Shown here one piece after another: positions 35,365 to 43,746 of a stretch of 64,000 nt of DNA. Each line of letters starts with the position of its first letter. Positions within the stretch are counted from its first letter, which is position 1. The translations under genes and the position numbers were made by a program. The notes beneath the pieces were generated by a model that did not search any database, was not told the origin of the DNA, and was given only the letters and a program-made list of their open reading frames with translations. The stretch comes from Ectobacillus panaciterrae DSM 19096 (GTDB taxonomy: Bacteria; Bacillota; Bacilli; Bacillales; Bacillaceae_G). The stretch lies in contig NZ_KE387246.1 in the NCBI RefSeq assembly GCF_000430785.1, positions 175,936-239,935 on the forward strand. Reading direction: 5' to 3'.

Positions 35365-36912
35365 ATGTTTTATTTTCTGAAGCTTTTAAAAGGCCGGCGC
35401 TCTTCTCGGCACCATCAAGCAAGCAACGATTCTAATCTTCAGAAAAAAAACATAGAAGATTATGTCCTGTACTCTGATTTATCCCAAAATACAGAGCAAC
35501 TTCAACAGCTGTTTTCTCAAGCACCTGATTTAGTAATTCGTCGCTTTCAAATCGCCGCGAGTAAATTTGAGGCTGCTGTGGTGTACTTGGCTGGATTAAC
35601 GGATAAAAATTCTATCCATAATCATGTTCTGAAGCCTTTGATGCATAGCTCCTTCGATCCTAATAAGGAACTGCCAATCACATTAGGAGAGGTAAAAATC
35701 GTCGATACGTGGAGTCAGATCGAAAATGCTATTCTAGAAGGAGATAGTGTTTTATTGATCAACGGGCAAATCACAGGGTATCGATTAGATACGAAAGGAT
35801 GGCCGCAAAGAGAAGTTAAAGATCCGCAAAACGAAATCTCTCTAAAAGGTGCTCATCAAGGGTTTGTAGAAACAGGAAGTCAAAATATCGCATTAATTCG
35901 GCGATATATTCCCCACCCGGAATTAATATTGAAAGAAATGACGATCGGTATTCGAGGAAAAACAAAGGTTTCCATTTTATATTTGAGAGATGTAGCTTCC
36001 GAAGACGTGCTAAAAGAACTGGAAACCCGAATTCAAAATATTAAAGTGGACGCTATCATTAATACCGGCGAACTTGTTGAGTTTATTGAAGATAATCCCT
36101 ATTCGCCGTTTCCGCAATTCATCTTGACCGAAAGACCCGATTCCGCTGTATCCCAAATTCTTCAGGGAAGATTTGCCGTTATTGTGGACCGTTCTCCGAG
36201 CGTATTGATTGCTCCGACAAATTTTATATCGTTTTTTCAGGGTGTGGATGATTACGGTACACGTTGGTTAGTCTCTTCATTTATCCGAGTACTGCGTTTC
36301 ATAGCCTTTATGATTTCCTTATTTTTGCCCGCCACTTATGTTGCGTTTATTTCCTTTAATTTTGAGGTCATCCCTATGGAGCTTTTCTTATCGATTGCAG
36401 AATCAAGGACACGAGTTCCACTTCCCCCCGTGATGGAAGCGATGCTTATGGAAATGACCTTGGAAATGATGAGGGAAGCAGCTTTGCGGCTGCCCACTCC
36501 TATCGGTCAAACAATTGGAATTGTGGGCGGCATTATCATTGGGCAAGCGGCTGTTCAGGCGGGAATTGTAAGCAACATCATGATCATTGTCGTTGCCGTT
36601 ACAGCCATCGCTTCTTATAACATCCCTAATTATGATATGGGTTCGGCAATTAGACTGTTGCGATTTCCTATGATGCTATCAGCTGCCATGTTTGGAGTTG
36701 TAGGGCTTGTTATCGGATGGATGACCTTAGTTGCCCATCTAACAAGTCTTGAATCATTAGGCACTCCTTATGGAAGTCCATTAGCTCCTTTCCGATTTGC
36801 CGATATGAAGGATGCGTTTATGCGCCTTCCTTTATGGTCAATGAGAAGCCGTCCCAAAGGCGCCGGGGCTGTGCAATCTATTCGACAAGGGAAAAATCGC
36901 ACTAAAAGGTGA
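35365..36912 (+). CDS. Spore germination protein, GerA-type A subunit
   Basis: 515 residues from ATG 35365, with GGAG just upstream; ATG 35344 lacks a site. The N-terminal half is soluble (NIEDYVLYSDLSQNTEQLQQ, DLVIRRFQIA), followed by the GerA domain with ALIRRYIPHPEL-type motifs, ERPDSAVSQILQGRFAVIVD and about five C-terminal membrane segments (PLPPVMEAMLMEMTLEMMRE). It forms the channel-like subunit of germinant receptors in the spore inner membrane. It is first of a three-gene receptor operon. Which receptor (A, B, K, other) and germinant cannot be read. Confidence 0.93.
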   Translation: MFYFLKLLKGRRSSRHHQASNDSNLQKKNIEDYVLYSDLSQNTEQLQQLFSQAPDLVIRRFQIAASKFEAAVVYLAGLTDKNSIHNHVLKPLMHSSFDPNKELPITLGEVKIVDTWSQIENAILEGDSVLLINGQITGYRLDTKGWPQREVKDPQNEISLKGAHQGFVETGSQNIALIRRYIPHPELILKEMTIGIRGKTKVSILYLRDVASEDVLKELETRIQNIKVDAIINTGELVEFIEDNPYSPFPQFILTERPDSAVSQILQGRFAVIVDRSPSVLIAPTNFISFFQGVDDYGTRWLVSSFIRVLRFIAFMISLFLPATYVAFISFNFEVIPMELFLSIAESRTRVPLPPVMEAMLMEMTLEMMREAALRLPTPIGQTIGIVGGIIIGQAAVQAGIVSNIMIIVVAVTAIASYNIPNYDMGSAIRLLRFPMMLSAAMFGVVGLVIGWMTLVAHLTSLESLGTPYGSPLAPFRFADMKDAFMRLPLWSMRSRPKGAGAVQSIRQGKNRTKR

Positions 36913-36916
36913 AACT

Positions 36917-38017
36917 ATGAAAAAGTATGCCTATAATGAAATCACTCTCATGCAGTATATTTTCTTGATTAATGGAGCACAGGTAGGAACGGGCGTTCTA
37001 TCTATCCCGCGGATACTTGCGGAAAAATCTGGAACGGACGGTTGGATAGCTATACTTATTGGCTGGTGTTTCTCCGTGGCAGCCAGCATTTTTTTGGTTA
37101 AAACAATGGAAAGATACCCGAATGACACCCTTTACGAGATTCTTATACGATTATTCGGAAAAATAGTTGGGAAAGCAGCTGTCATTGTTTACATGATGTA
37201 CTTCGCTTTTTACGCTTGGACTGTTCTTGTGAACGGCTTTCTTTATATCAGGGGATGGCTTCTGCCTAAAACCCCCGACTACATCGTTTTACTTTTGTTT
37301 TCGATTCCCACTTTTTTTGTTGCCCGCAATGGGATTCGCATTATAGGCCGATACTCCGAACTAGCCTTTTACATGACGATATGGATTCCGCTGTTTTTCT
37401 TGATACCGCTCAGGGATGGAAACTGGCTGCACTTTCTTCCTCTGTTTAAAGAAGGATGGAAACCTGTATTATCAGCTGTGCCGTCCACTGTTTTTTCCTT
37501 TTTGGGATTTGAAGTTGCGTTCTTCTTGTATCCCTTTTTACAAAAAAAGCAACATGCGGTTCTCGGAATCACTATTGCTAACACCTTAACGATGTTGTTT
37601 TATTTATTTGTAACTCTTGTCTGCTTTGCATATTTTAGTCCCGATGGGATTGTAGAATTTAATCAGCCGGTACTGAATTTACTTAAACTAATTGAATTTC
37701 GTTTTTTGGAACGTTTTGACATGATTTTATTGGCTGTTTACCTGATTGTTGTTTCCACAGCGTGGATGCCTTGTGTATACATTGCTACATTTTGTTCCAG
37801 TCAATTGCTTGGAAAACAGGACCACAGTCATCACGCAGTTGTTTTATTATTATTAATTATTGGATTCGTATTTTGGCTCCATCCTACTTGGGATGAATCT
37901 GAAAATTGGCAAAAATGGGTAGTTAAGAGTGGGTTGCAATTAGCATATGTAGCTCCTGTCTTTTTATGGATCTATAGCTGGATATATGAAAAGTACCGCC
38001 GGAGGGAAACACATTGA
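36917..38017 (+). CDS. Spore germination permease, GerB-type subunit
   Basis: 366 residues, about ten membrane segments of the APC superfamily. INGAQVGTGVLSIPRILAEK is the helix-broken ligand site of the family. It is thought to bind the germinant in the inner spore membrane. The gap to the A gene is 4 bases; it overlaps the C gene by 4. Confidence 0.92.
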   Translation: MKKYAYNEITLMQYIFLINGAQVGTGVLSIPRILAEKSGTDGWIAILIGWCFSVAASIFLVKTMERYPNDTLYEILIRLFGKIVGKAAVIVYMMYFAFYAWTVLVNGFLYIRGWLLPKTPDYIVLLLFSIPTFFVARNGIRIIGRYSELAFYMTIWIPLFFLIPLRDGNWLHFLPLFKEGWKPVLSAVPSTVFSFLGFEVAFFLYPFLQKKQHAVLGITIANTLTMLFYLFVTLVCFAYFSPDGIVEFNQPVLNLLKLIEFRFLERFDMILLAVYLIVVSTAWMPCVYIATFCSSQLLGKQDHSHHAVVLLLLIIGFVFWLHPTWDESENWQKWVVKSGLQLAYVAPVFLWIYSWIYEKYRRRETH

Positions 38018-39117
38018 AAAGGAAAATACTATGTTGCATATTGCTCTTGACTACCATGATGACCGGATGCGTTGATCAAACAAATGTTGAGGATGTTTCT
38101 CTTACACTTATACTTGGTATAGATTTGGACGATGACGATAATTTATTGGTGTACATGTCAAGTCCGGTCTTTAACAAAGAAGCAAGGAGGAAAGAGGAAA
38201 AAGTCGGCGTGAAATCTGTTACGGTTCGAAATTCTAGAGAACTATTTGATACTACGGTAATGGCATTGACATCGGGAAGCAAAACCCAGATATTCTTAAT
38301 CGGGAAACGGCTGCTGAAACGAAAAAACTGGATAGATTACCTCGATCCCTTCTATCGGGACCCGAAAAATACGGTAACCACGCGAATCGTCGCTGTAGAT
38401 GGACCTGTTTCGGACGTAATCTTTTATAAGCCAGAAGACAAGCCTCGTCTCCCCTTGTATTTAACAAAATTAGTTGATACAGCCTACAGAAGAAATATCA
38501 CGGTAAAAACATCTCTTCAAGAATTTCATGAGCAAACGACGGAAAAAGGGATGACAGCAAGTATTACCGAGATGAAAAAAACGAACAAAATAAAATTGAC
38601 AGGCTCAGCTTTACTGGATGAACAGGGCAGATATAAGTTAACTATAACGCCGCATGAAAACAAATTATTACGCATCATGCAGCACCAAAAAAAAGGTGAA
38701 TTTCCATTTACAATTGCAGTCCCGTTGCAATCGCATGACCGTGATAAACATTGGTTAAGCTTTGCTACTCAGGGTATCAAGGTAAAGACAAAGGTAAGGC
38801 ATGACGGGCATTTTATATTTGACGTGAACGTAAAAATGAGAATTGCCGTTACAGAACGGCTTTTTCCATTCAATGTAAGGAAAAACGCATCGAAACTGCA
38901 AAAGAGCATTGAAACGAAGCTGAAAGCAGATTTTGAGCGCTTAATAAAGAAAACACAAACTGCTAAAATTGATCCTATTGGATTTGGTCTATATGCAAGG
39001 GCCTACACGTACCCAGAGTGGAAAAAAGTCCAAAATCGATGGGGAAAGGCCTTTTCAAAGGCTGATGTAAACGTCAAGGTAAGTGTAACCATTGCCGGGA
39101 TGGGAACGATTAAGTAA
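38014..39117 (+). CDS. Spore germination lipoprotein, GerC-type subunit
   Basis: 367 residues beginning at TTG 38014 behind GGAGGG. A lipoprotein signal ends in MMTGC with lipidated Cys19. The mature protein has VTLILGIDLDD-like start (VSLTLILGIDLDD) and three-domain GerC architecture, ending VKVSVTIAGMGTIK. It is anchored outside the inner membrane as the third receptor part. Full operon order A-B-C is conserved. Confidence 0.92.
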   Translation: MKRKILCCILLLTTMMTGCVDQTNVEDVSLTLILGIDLDDDDNLLVYMSSPVFNKEARRKEEKVGVKSVTVRNSRELFDTTVMALTSGSKTQIFLIGKRLLKRKNWIDYLDPFYRDPKNTVTTRIVAVDGPVSDVIFYKPEDKPRLPLYLTKLVDTAYRRNITVKTSLQEFHEQTTEKGMTASITEMKKTNKIKLTGSALLDEQGRYKLTITPHENKLLRIMQHQKKGEFPFTIAVPLQSHDRDKHWLSFATQGIKVKTKVRHDGHFIFDVNVKMRIAVTERLFPFNVRKNASKLQKSIETKLKADFERLIKKTQTAKIDPIGFGLYARAYTYPEWKKVQNRWGKAFSKADVNVKVSVTIAGMGTIK

Positions 39118-39258
39118 CATAAGACAATGATGTTCTATTTTGAACGGTTCATTTATCCCGTATAGGCAGTAAGACCTCCATTTCAAAACTTAGCGTATAC
39201 AAAGAAGTGTAAGTGAGGGATAAACCCCCACTGATGAAAGTTTCGCTTTATAAAATCA

Positions 39259-39301
39259 GCTATTCCTTTTGGACAATGATGACATAAGGGATAGCTTTTT
39301 T
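39259..39301 (+). terminator. Likely terminator of the ger operon
   Basis: GCTATTCC (39259-39266) pairs with GGGATAGC (39288-39295), followed by TTTTTT. The loop is long (21 bases). Confidence 0.5.
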
Positions 39302-39406
39302 CTGTTTAGAGATATCCGGAAATTCGAACTTGATAGACATATGGCAGACTTCAGCTGGAGTGAATGTAAAAACAAAGAGATAAAACCTATTAGAATCGAA
39401 AATAAC

Positions 39407-39522
39407 AAACACTATAATGAAATGTTTGTTGTTTTACAAACGTTAATAAAAAACGTTTGCTATTTGGTAAACACTATAATAAAATGTTTGGTATATACTA
39501 AACATAATAAGGAAGTGTTTGC
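39407..39522 (+). promoter_or_regulatory. Tandemly duplicated promoter/operator
   Basis: Two adjacent diverged units of about 56 bases. Each begins AAACACTATAAT(g/a)AAATGTTT, a palindrome with a TATAAT inside, and ends in GTTTGC. Unit 1 also has AACGTT...AACGTT arms; unit 2 includes AAGGAAG, the ribosome site of the DUF2087 gene. An autoregulatory operator overlapping the -10 is likely. Confidence 0.55.
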
Positions 39523-39525
39523 TTG

Positions 39526-40281
39526 ATGAAGATTTCTGAACTGTTTTGGAACGCATCGTTGGAGGAGCTTAAACGCGGATATATGCAAGAGGCGGATCAT
39601 TATATATGCCTGCTCTGCGGTGAAAAAATTGAAAAAGGAATAATCTACCCGGATGACGGTATTCTCTATGAAGCTGAAAAGTATATGCGTGTTCATATCG
39701 AGAATGTCCATCAATCGGTGTTTGAATACCTGATCCAGCTTGATAAAAAACTCACAGGTCTTACAGACCATCAGAATCGTCTCCTTCGTCTTTTTCACCA
39801 GGGAAAAAGCGATGCAGAAGTTCAAAAGGAAATGGGGATCGGCAGTGCGTCTACAATTCGGAATCACCGCTTTGTATTAAAGGAGAAGGAACGTCAGGCA
39901 AAGATGTTTTTGGCAATGATGGAACTTTTAAAAGAAAAGGACCAACATGCGCCGACCTTTTTACCCCCTCATAAAACGGCCAGAATGGTGGATGACCGTT
40001 ATAATGTTACGCAGGAAGAAAAAGAGGAAATAGTAAAGAAGTACTTTCCTGAAGGCAAAGATGGCCCCTTGAAAACCTTCCCGCCAAAGGAAAAGCAGAA
40101 GCTGGTCGTCCTCCGGGAAATCGCAAAGCGCTTAACAAGCGAACGAACTTATGAGGAGAAGGAAATCAATCAAATATTGAAAGCTGTTTATCATGATTAT
40201 GTCATTTTAAGAAGATATTTGATCGAATACGGGTTTTTAGATAGAAAGTCTGATGGGAGCCAATATTGGCTGAAAAATTGA
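39526..40281 (+). CDS. DUF2087-domain transcriptional regulator
   Basis: 251 residues from ATG 39526, ten bases after AAGGAAG. The N-terminal part has a CxxC pair (CLLCGEK) with H-x3-H downstream, suggesting a zinc site, then a LuxR-like helix-turn-helix (LLRLFHQGKSDAEVQKEMGI, STIRNH). The C-terminal DUF2087 winged domain is KYFPEGKDGPLKTFPPKEKQ and VILRRYLIEYGFLDR. It heads a unit with a GIY-YIG protein and a MATE exporter and probably controls it through the palindromes upstream. Confidence 0.82.
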   Translation: MKISELFWNASLEELKRGYMQEADHYICLLCGEKIEKGIIYPDDGILYEAEKYMRVHIENVHQSVFEYLIQLDKKLTGLTDHQNRLLRLFHQGKSDAEVQKEMGIGSASTIRNHRFVLKEKERQAKMFLAMMELLKEKDQHAPTFLPPHKTARMVDDRYNVTQEEKEEIVKKYFPEGKDGPLKTFPPKEKQKLVVLREIAKRLTSERTYEEKEINQILKAVYHDYVILRRYLIEYGFLDRKSDGSQYWLKN

Positions 40282-40306
40282 TATAGGGAGAAAGGGGAAA
40301 AGAAAG

Positions 40307-40663
40307 ATGGATCGGAAAAAAGAACTGAAGCAGCTATATAAGGAAACCAAAATTGAAGCTGGTGTTTACCAGATAAAAAACACTCAAAACCAAAAGATTT
40401 TCATTGGAAGCACAAGGAACCTGAAGACTTTGAACGGCGTGAAATTCACGTTGGAAATGGGTGGGCATTTGAACAAAACACTCCAAAATGAATGGAAGCA
40501 TTTTGGAGAAGATGCTTTTATTTTTGAAGTATTAGAGATTCTGAAAAAGAATGAAGCTGGATATTTCAACGAGAAAAAAGAGCTGGAAAAGCTTGAAGAA
40601 AAATGGCTGGATCAGCTTCAGCCATATGGAGAACGCGGATACAATCGGGAAAAATCCCGATAA
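40307..40663 (+). CDS. GIY-YIG domain protein
   Basis: 118 residues behind GGAGAAAGGGG. The GIY-YIG core is degenerate: GVY (19-21), then FIG (32-34) and Arg37, where canonical nucleases have GIY...YIG...R. WLDQLQPYGERGYN is a typical end. Such small proteins are often paired with DUF2087 regulators in Bacillus. Nuclease activity is possible but unproven; 25 bases separate it from the regulator and 16 from the MATE gene. Confidence 0.72.
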   Translation: MDRKKELKQLYKETKIEAGVYQIKNTQNQKIFIGSTRNLKTLNGVKFTLEMGGHLNKTLQNEWKHFGEDAFIFEVLEILKKNEAGYFNEKKELEKLEEKWLDQLQPYGERGYNREKSR

Positions 40664-40679
40664 AAAGGGGAGATGAAAA

Positions 40680-42089
40680 TTGAAATCAAACCAAGATATA
40701 AAGAAAGAAGATACGAATTCGCAGGGTAGGGGAATAAGCAGCCAACCGATATGGCGTTCCATGTTCATGTTTCTGATCCCTCTGATTCTTAGCAACGCGC
40801 TGCAATCGGTCGGTCAGTTGTTTGGCATGGTCATTGTCGGCCGCTGGCTTGGCGTAAATACCTTAGCGGCAATCTCGGCTTTCTTCCCATTGTTTTTTCT
40901 GCTTGTTTCTTTCATCATAGGCATAGGTTCAGGCAGCGCAATCTTGATCGGTCAGGCATATGGGGCACGTAATGAAGAACGTTTAAAGGCAATCGTCGGA
41001 ACAACACTCACGTTTACTTTCATTGTCGGCTTGGTTCTGGCAGTGATTGGAAGTACATTCGCCTGGGATATACTGGGCTTAATAGGCACACCGGAAAATA
41101 TCATTGCCGTTAGTGTTCACTATGCGCGCATCCTATTTTGGTCTATGCCGATTATGTTTTTATATATTGCATATACCACTTTTATACGCGGTACAGGTGA
41201 CTCCAAGACACCGTTATACTTTCTGATTGTCAGCACAGCGCTCGATGTGGGATTGTTGCCGCTTCTGATTTTTGGTTGGCTGGGCCTGCCAAAGCTTGGT
41301 ATCTACGGGGCAGCGTACGCATCCGTAGTATCAACGGTACTAACATTTGTCATCATGCTTATCTACCTGCGCAAAATAAAGCATCCATTACAATTCGATG
41401 CATCCGTTCGCCAGCACCTGCGGATGGATTGGGGATTGTTAAAATTGCTGTTGCGTCTCGGCATTCCATCAAGCATTAATATGATACTAGTATCACTATC
41501 TGAGATTGCTGTCATCACATTCGTGAATCGTTTTGGGTCCGATGCTACCGCAGCGTATGGGGCAGTGAATCAAGTAGCGAGTTACGTAACGATGCCGGCA
41601 ATAAGCCTAAGTATTACAGTCTCCATATTTGCCGCACAGTCTATTGGGAGAAATCAGTTTGATCGACTGAAGCAAGTGATTCGGGTGGGCGTGCTGCTTA
41701 ACTATGTGATCGGCGGCGTTTTAATCATACTTGTCTATGTATTTTCGAAGGAAATTTTATCCTGTTTCCTAACAAATAAGTATACACTTGATATCGCACA
41801 TAGTTTGCTAATGATCACACTGTGGAGTTATTTGATTTTTGGGCATGCAATGATCATTACCGCTACAATGCGTGCGAGCGGAACTGTACTGTGGCCGACC
41901 TTGTTCAGTGTTATATCAATCTGGTGTGTTGAAGTTCCTGTGGCTTACCTACTCTCACATTTCAGCACCCTTGGCATAAAAGGGATATGGGTCGGGTATC
42001 CAGCCGCTTACATCGTCAGTCTTGCTCTACAATATTCGTACTATCGATGGTCATGGAAGAAGAAGCGGATCGTGCGTCTCGTCCATTAA
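40680..42089 (+). CDS. MATE-family multidrug/toxin exporter
   Basis: 469 residues with about 12 membrane segments. PLILSNALQSVGQLFGMVIV, IGIGSGSAILIGQAYGARNE and the C-terminal repeat PAISLSITVSIFAAQSIG are typical of the NorM/DinF superfamily. It begins with TTG 40680 after GGGGAG. It probably exports a cationic compound with Na+ or H+. Co-transcription with the DUF2087 regulator suggests drug or metabolite induction. Confidence 0.85.
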   Translation: MKSNQDIKKEDTNSQGRGISSQPIWRSMFMFLIPLILSNALQSVGQLFGMVIVGRWLGVNTLAAISAFFPLFFLLVSFIIGIGSGSAILIGQAYGARNEERLKAIVGTTLTFTFIVGLVLAVIGSTFAWDILGLIGTPENIIAVSVHYARILFWSMPIMFLYIAYTTFIRGTGDSKTPLYFLIVSTALDVGLLPLLIFGWLGLPKLGIYGAAYASVVSTVLTFVIMLIYLRKIKHPLQFDASVRQHLRMDWGLLKLLLRLGIPSSINMILVSLSEIAVITFVNRFGSDATAAYGAVNQVASYVTMPAISLSITVSIFAAQSIGRNQFDRLKQVIRVGVLLNYVIGGVLIILVYVFSKEILSCFLTNKYTLDIAHSLLMITLWSYLIFGHAMIITATMRASGTVLWPTLFSVISIWCVEVPVAYLLSHFSTLGIKGIWVGYPAAYIVSLALQYSYYRWSWKKKRIVRLVH

Positions 42090-42305
42090 GAAGGTTGGTT
42101 ATTCAGAACATTTTTTTGATGCTAAAACATGCAACTCCAACATGCAAGTTTTCATAAAAACAATGGCATAAAATTTGATTATTTAATATACTTGATATGT
42201 GATAATATTCCATTTAATTGGTTGTACTTTCACCTTGAGGGTTTTATTTTATGCTTTCTACTAGCATCCCGACTATATTGAGTAATTCAATGGTGAGGTG
42301 ATGGA

Positions 42306-42884
42306 ATGAAAAAACATAAATTAGGTCCTGCAGGGGGGCCTTTAGGTTCACAGAGACCACTAGGTGCACAGGAGCGACCAGAACCTGTAGAGGAATCAGA
42401 GGGACAGCCAGGTCCTATCGGCCCACAGGGACCACCAGGGGCAGAAGGACCAATAGGACCAGAAGGACCTCAGGGCCCTTCTGGTGGATTATCCCAATAT
42501 GGGTACATTTACAATACAGGTGCTCAAACGGTAGCAATAGAGGCAGGTATCAGGTTTGATACAAACGGGATTATTACAACTGGAATTAAGCATGATCCTG
42601 GAACCGCTGGTATTTCAATTACTGCTTCGGGTGACTATGAGGTGACTTTCTCGGTTTCGGGGAGAGAGCCGAATCAATTCGCACTATTTTTAAACGGCAA
42701 GCTGGTTCAGGGAACTTTATATGGTTCAAGCGTTGGTAAACAGCAAAACATAGGGCAAGCTATAATCAAGATAGCATCCGGAGATGTTCTTACTCTGCAA
42801 AATCATTCTTCTATTGCCGGGGTTACTCTCCAGACTTTGGCTGGAGGCGTAAACGCTTCTATCGTTATCAAAAAATTAAATTAG
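42306..42884 (+). CDS. BclA-like exosporium glycoprotein with short, worn collagen region
   Basis: 192 residues. Residues 34-60 contain ideal collagen triplets (GPIGPQGPPGAEGPIGPEGP), while residues 7-33 are imperfect relics (GPAGGPLGSQRPLG). The C-terminal 130 residues (YIYNTGAQTVAIEAG, PGTAGISITASGDYEVTFSV, NQFALFLNGKLVQG, VTLQTLAGGVNASIVIKKL) match the BclA-type trimerising TNF-like domain of exosporium nap proteins. The N-terminal exosporium-targeting motif of BclA is not visible. GAGGTG precedes the ATG. No convincing sigma-K promoter was found. Confidence 0.8.
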   Translation: MKKHKLGPAGGPLGSQRPLGAQERPEPVEESEGQPGPIGPQGPPGAEGPIGPEGPQGPSGGLSQYGYIYNTGAQTVAIEAGIRFDTNGIITTGIKHDPGTAGISITASGDYEVTFSVSGREPNQFALFLNGKLVQGTLYGSSVGKQQNIGQAIIKIASGDVLTLQNHSSIAGVTLQTLAGGVNASIVIKKLN

Positions 42885-43045
42885 TTTTGAATGGATGTTA
42901 TCTAAAAAATATCAAATATACTTTAAGCATTCGCCGAGGTAGATGGTGTAAGGCTTTGCCTAAGGAATTCATGTTCCAAGAAGGCGTGCAGCTAACTACC
43001 GCCGCCTCTAATACTTCTGTACTCAGGGATATGCCAAAATACTAA

Positions 43046-43068
43046 AAAGAACGGGCATCCCGTTCTTT
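43046..43068. terminator. Bidirectional terminator
   Basis: AAAGAACGGG/CCCGTTCTTT with a 3-base loop. It lies between the BclA-like gene and the convergent small gene. Confidence 0.75.
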
Positions 43069-43069
43069 C

Positions 43070-43369
43070 TTAGTTATTTTTTACAACTATATCCTCATAT
43101 AATCGGTCAATCGTACTGACAATCCCCATTACTTCGTTCCGCTCCAAGTAAATGGGGGAACCGTCCGCTCTTAACAATACGACCACGTTAGAGCTGTGAA
43201 CAAACAGTGTACCGTATTCCCACTTTATATACAGCTTTTTCTCTTTTTCTTCTTCAAATAAAATGCGGACAATTTCAACCGCTTTTGCATCAAGTTTTCG
43301 CAACAAATTTTCATAATCATCGCGCGCTCGTTCATAATCTTCAACCTTTACTTCAAATGCTTCCACCAT
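43070..43369 (-). CDS. Hypothetical protein, 99 aa
   Basis: From ATG 43369, five bases after AAAGGA. The sequence starts MVEAFEVKVEDYERARDDYE, has an amphipathic coiled-coil-like head, a beta-rich middle (KLYIKWEYGTLFVHSSNVVV) and ends EDIVVKNN. No signal peptide or membrane segment. I do not recognise the family. Confidence 0.6.
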   Translation of the reverse strand: MVEAFEVKVEDYERARDDYENLLRKLDAKAVEIVRILFEEEKEKKLYIKWEYGTLFVHSSNVVVLLRADGSPIYLERNEVMGIVSTIDRLYEDIVVKNN

Positions 43370-43746
43370 AACCATCCTTTCTCCGCTGTCCTGTTTATTA
43401 TAAAAGGAGGAGGCATAGAAACTGCTTTTATCATCAGAGTGAAGCAAAACTGTAAAATTCCTGTAATTTTTCTGTTGTTCCTGTAAAAGTTTAATAAAAA
43501 AGTGCTATGTACCATACAGAGCAGTGATGAAACATGAAAATAGCCTATTCTACATAAGAAACTATATAGGATATAATCTGTAAATTTTTTATGGAGAATG
43601 TATTGTATTTTATGGTAGTTTATAGATGTCTGACCTTTCAGTAAAGATATTGTAAAAATAGCACAAAGAGGAGGTTGTTAGGATTGTCGAATTATGCCGA
43701 ATCCGTTAAAATAATGGTAGGTATGTGAAATAAAGGAGAATATAAC
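43370..43746. other. AT-rich gap without a gene
   Basis: No supported ORF or repeat. It contains the upstream regions of the 99-aa gene and the kinase gene; AGGATATAAT around 43568 could be a -10 element. Nothing else stands out. Confidence 0.5.

Noticed and set aside
39269-39526. 85-codon ORF between the ger operon and the DUF2087 gene
   Set aside because: It runs through a terminator and the duplicated promoter and has no ribosome site.
42940-43042. Protein-like stretch after the BclA-like gene (EFMFQEGVQLTTAASNTSVL)
   Set aside because: No start, no ribosome site, no recognised family; it could be a gene fossil but is too short to support.
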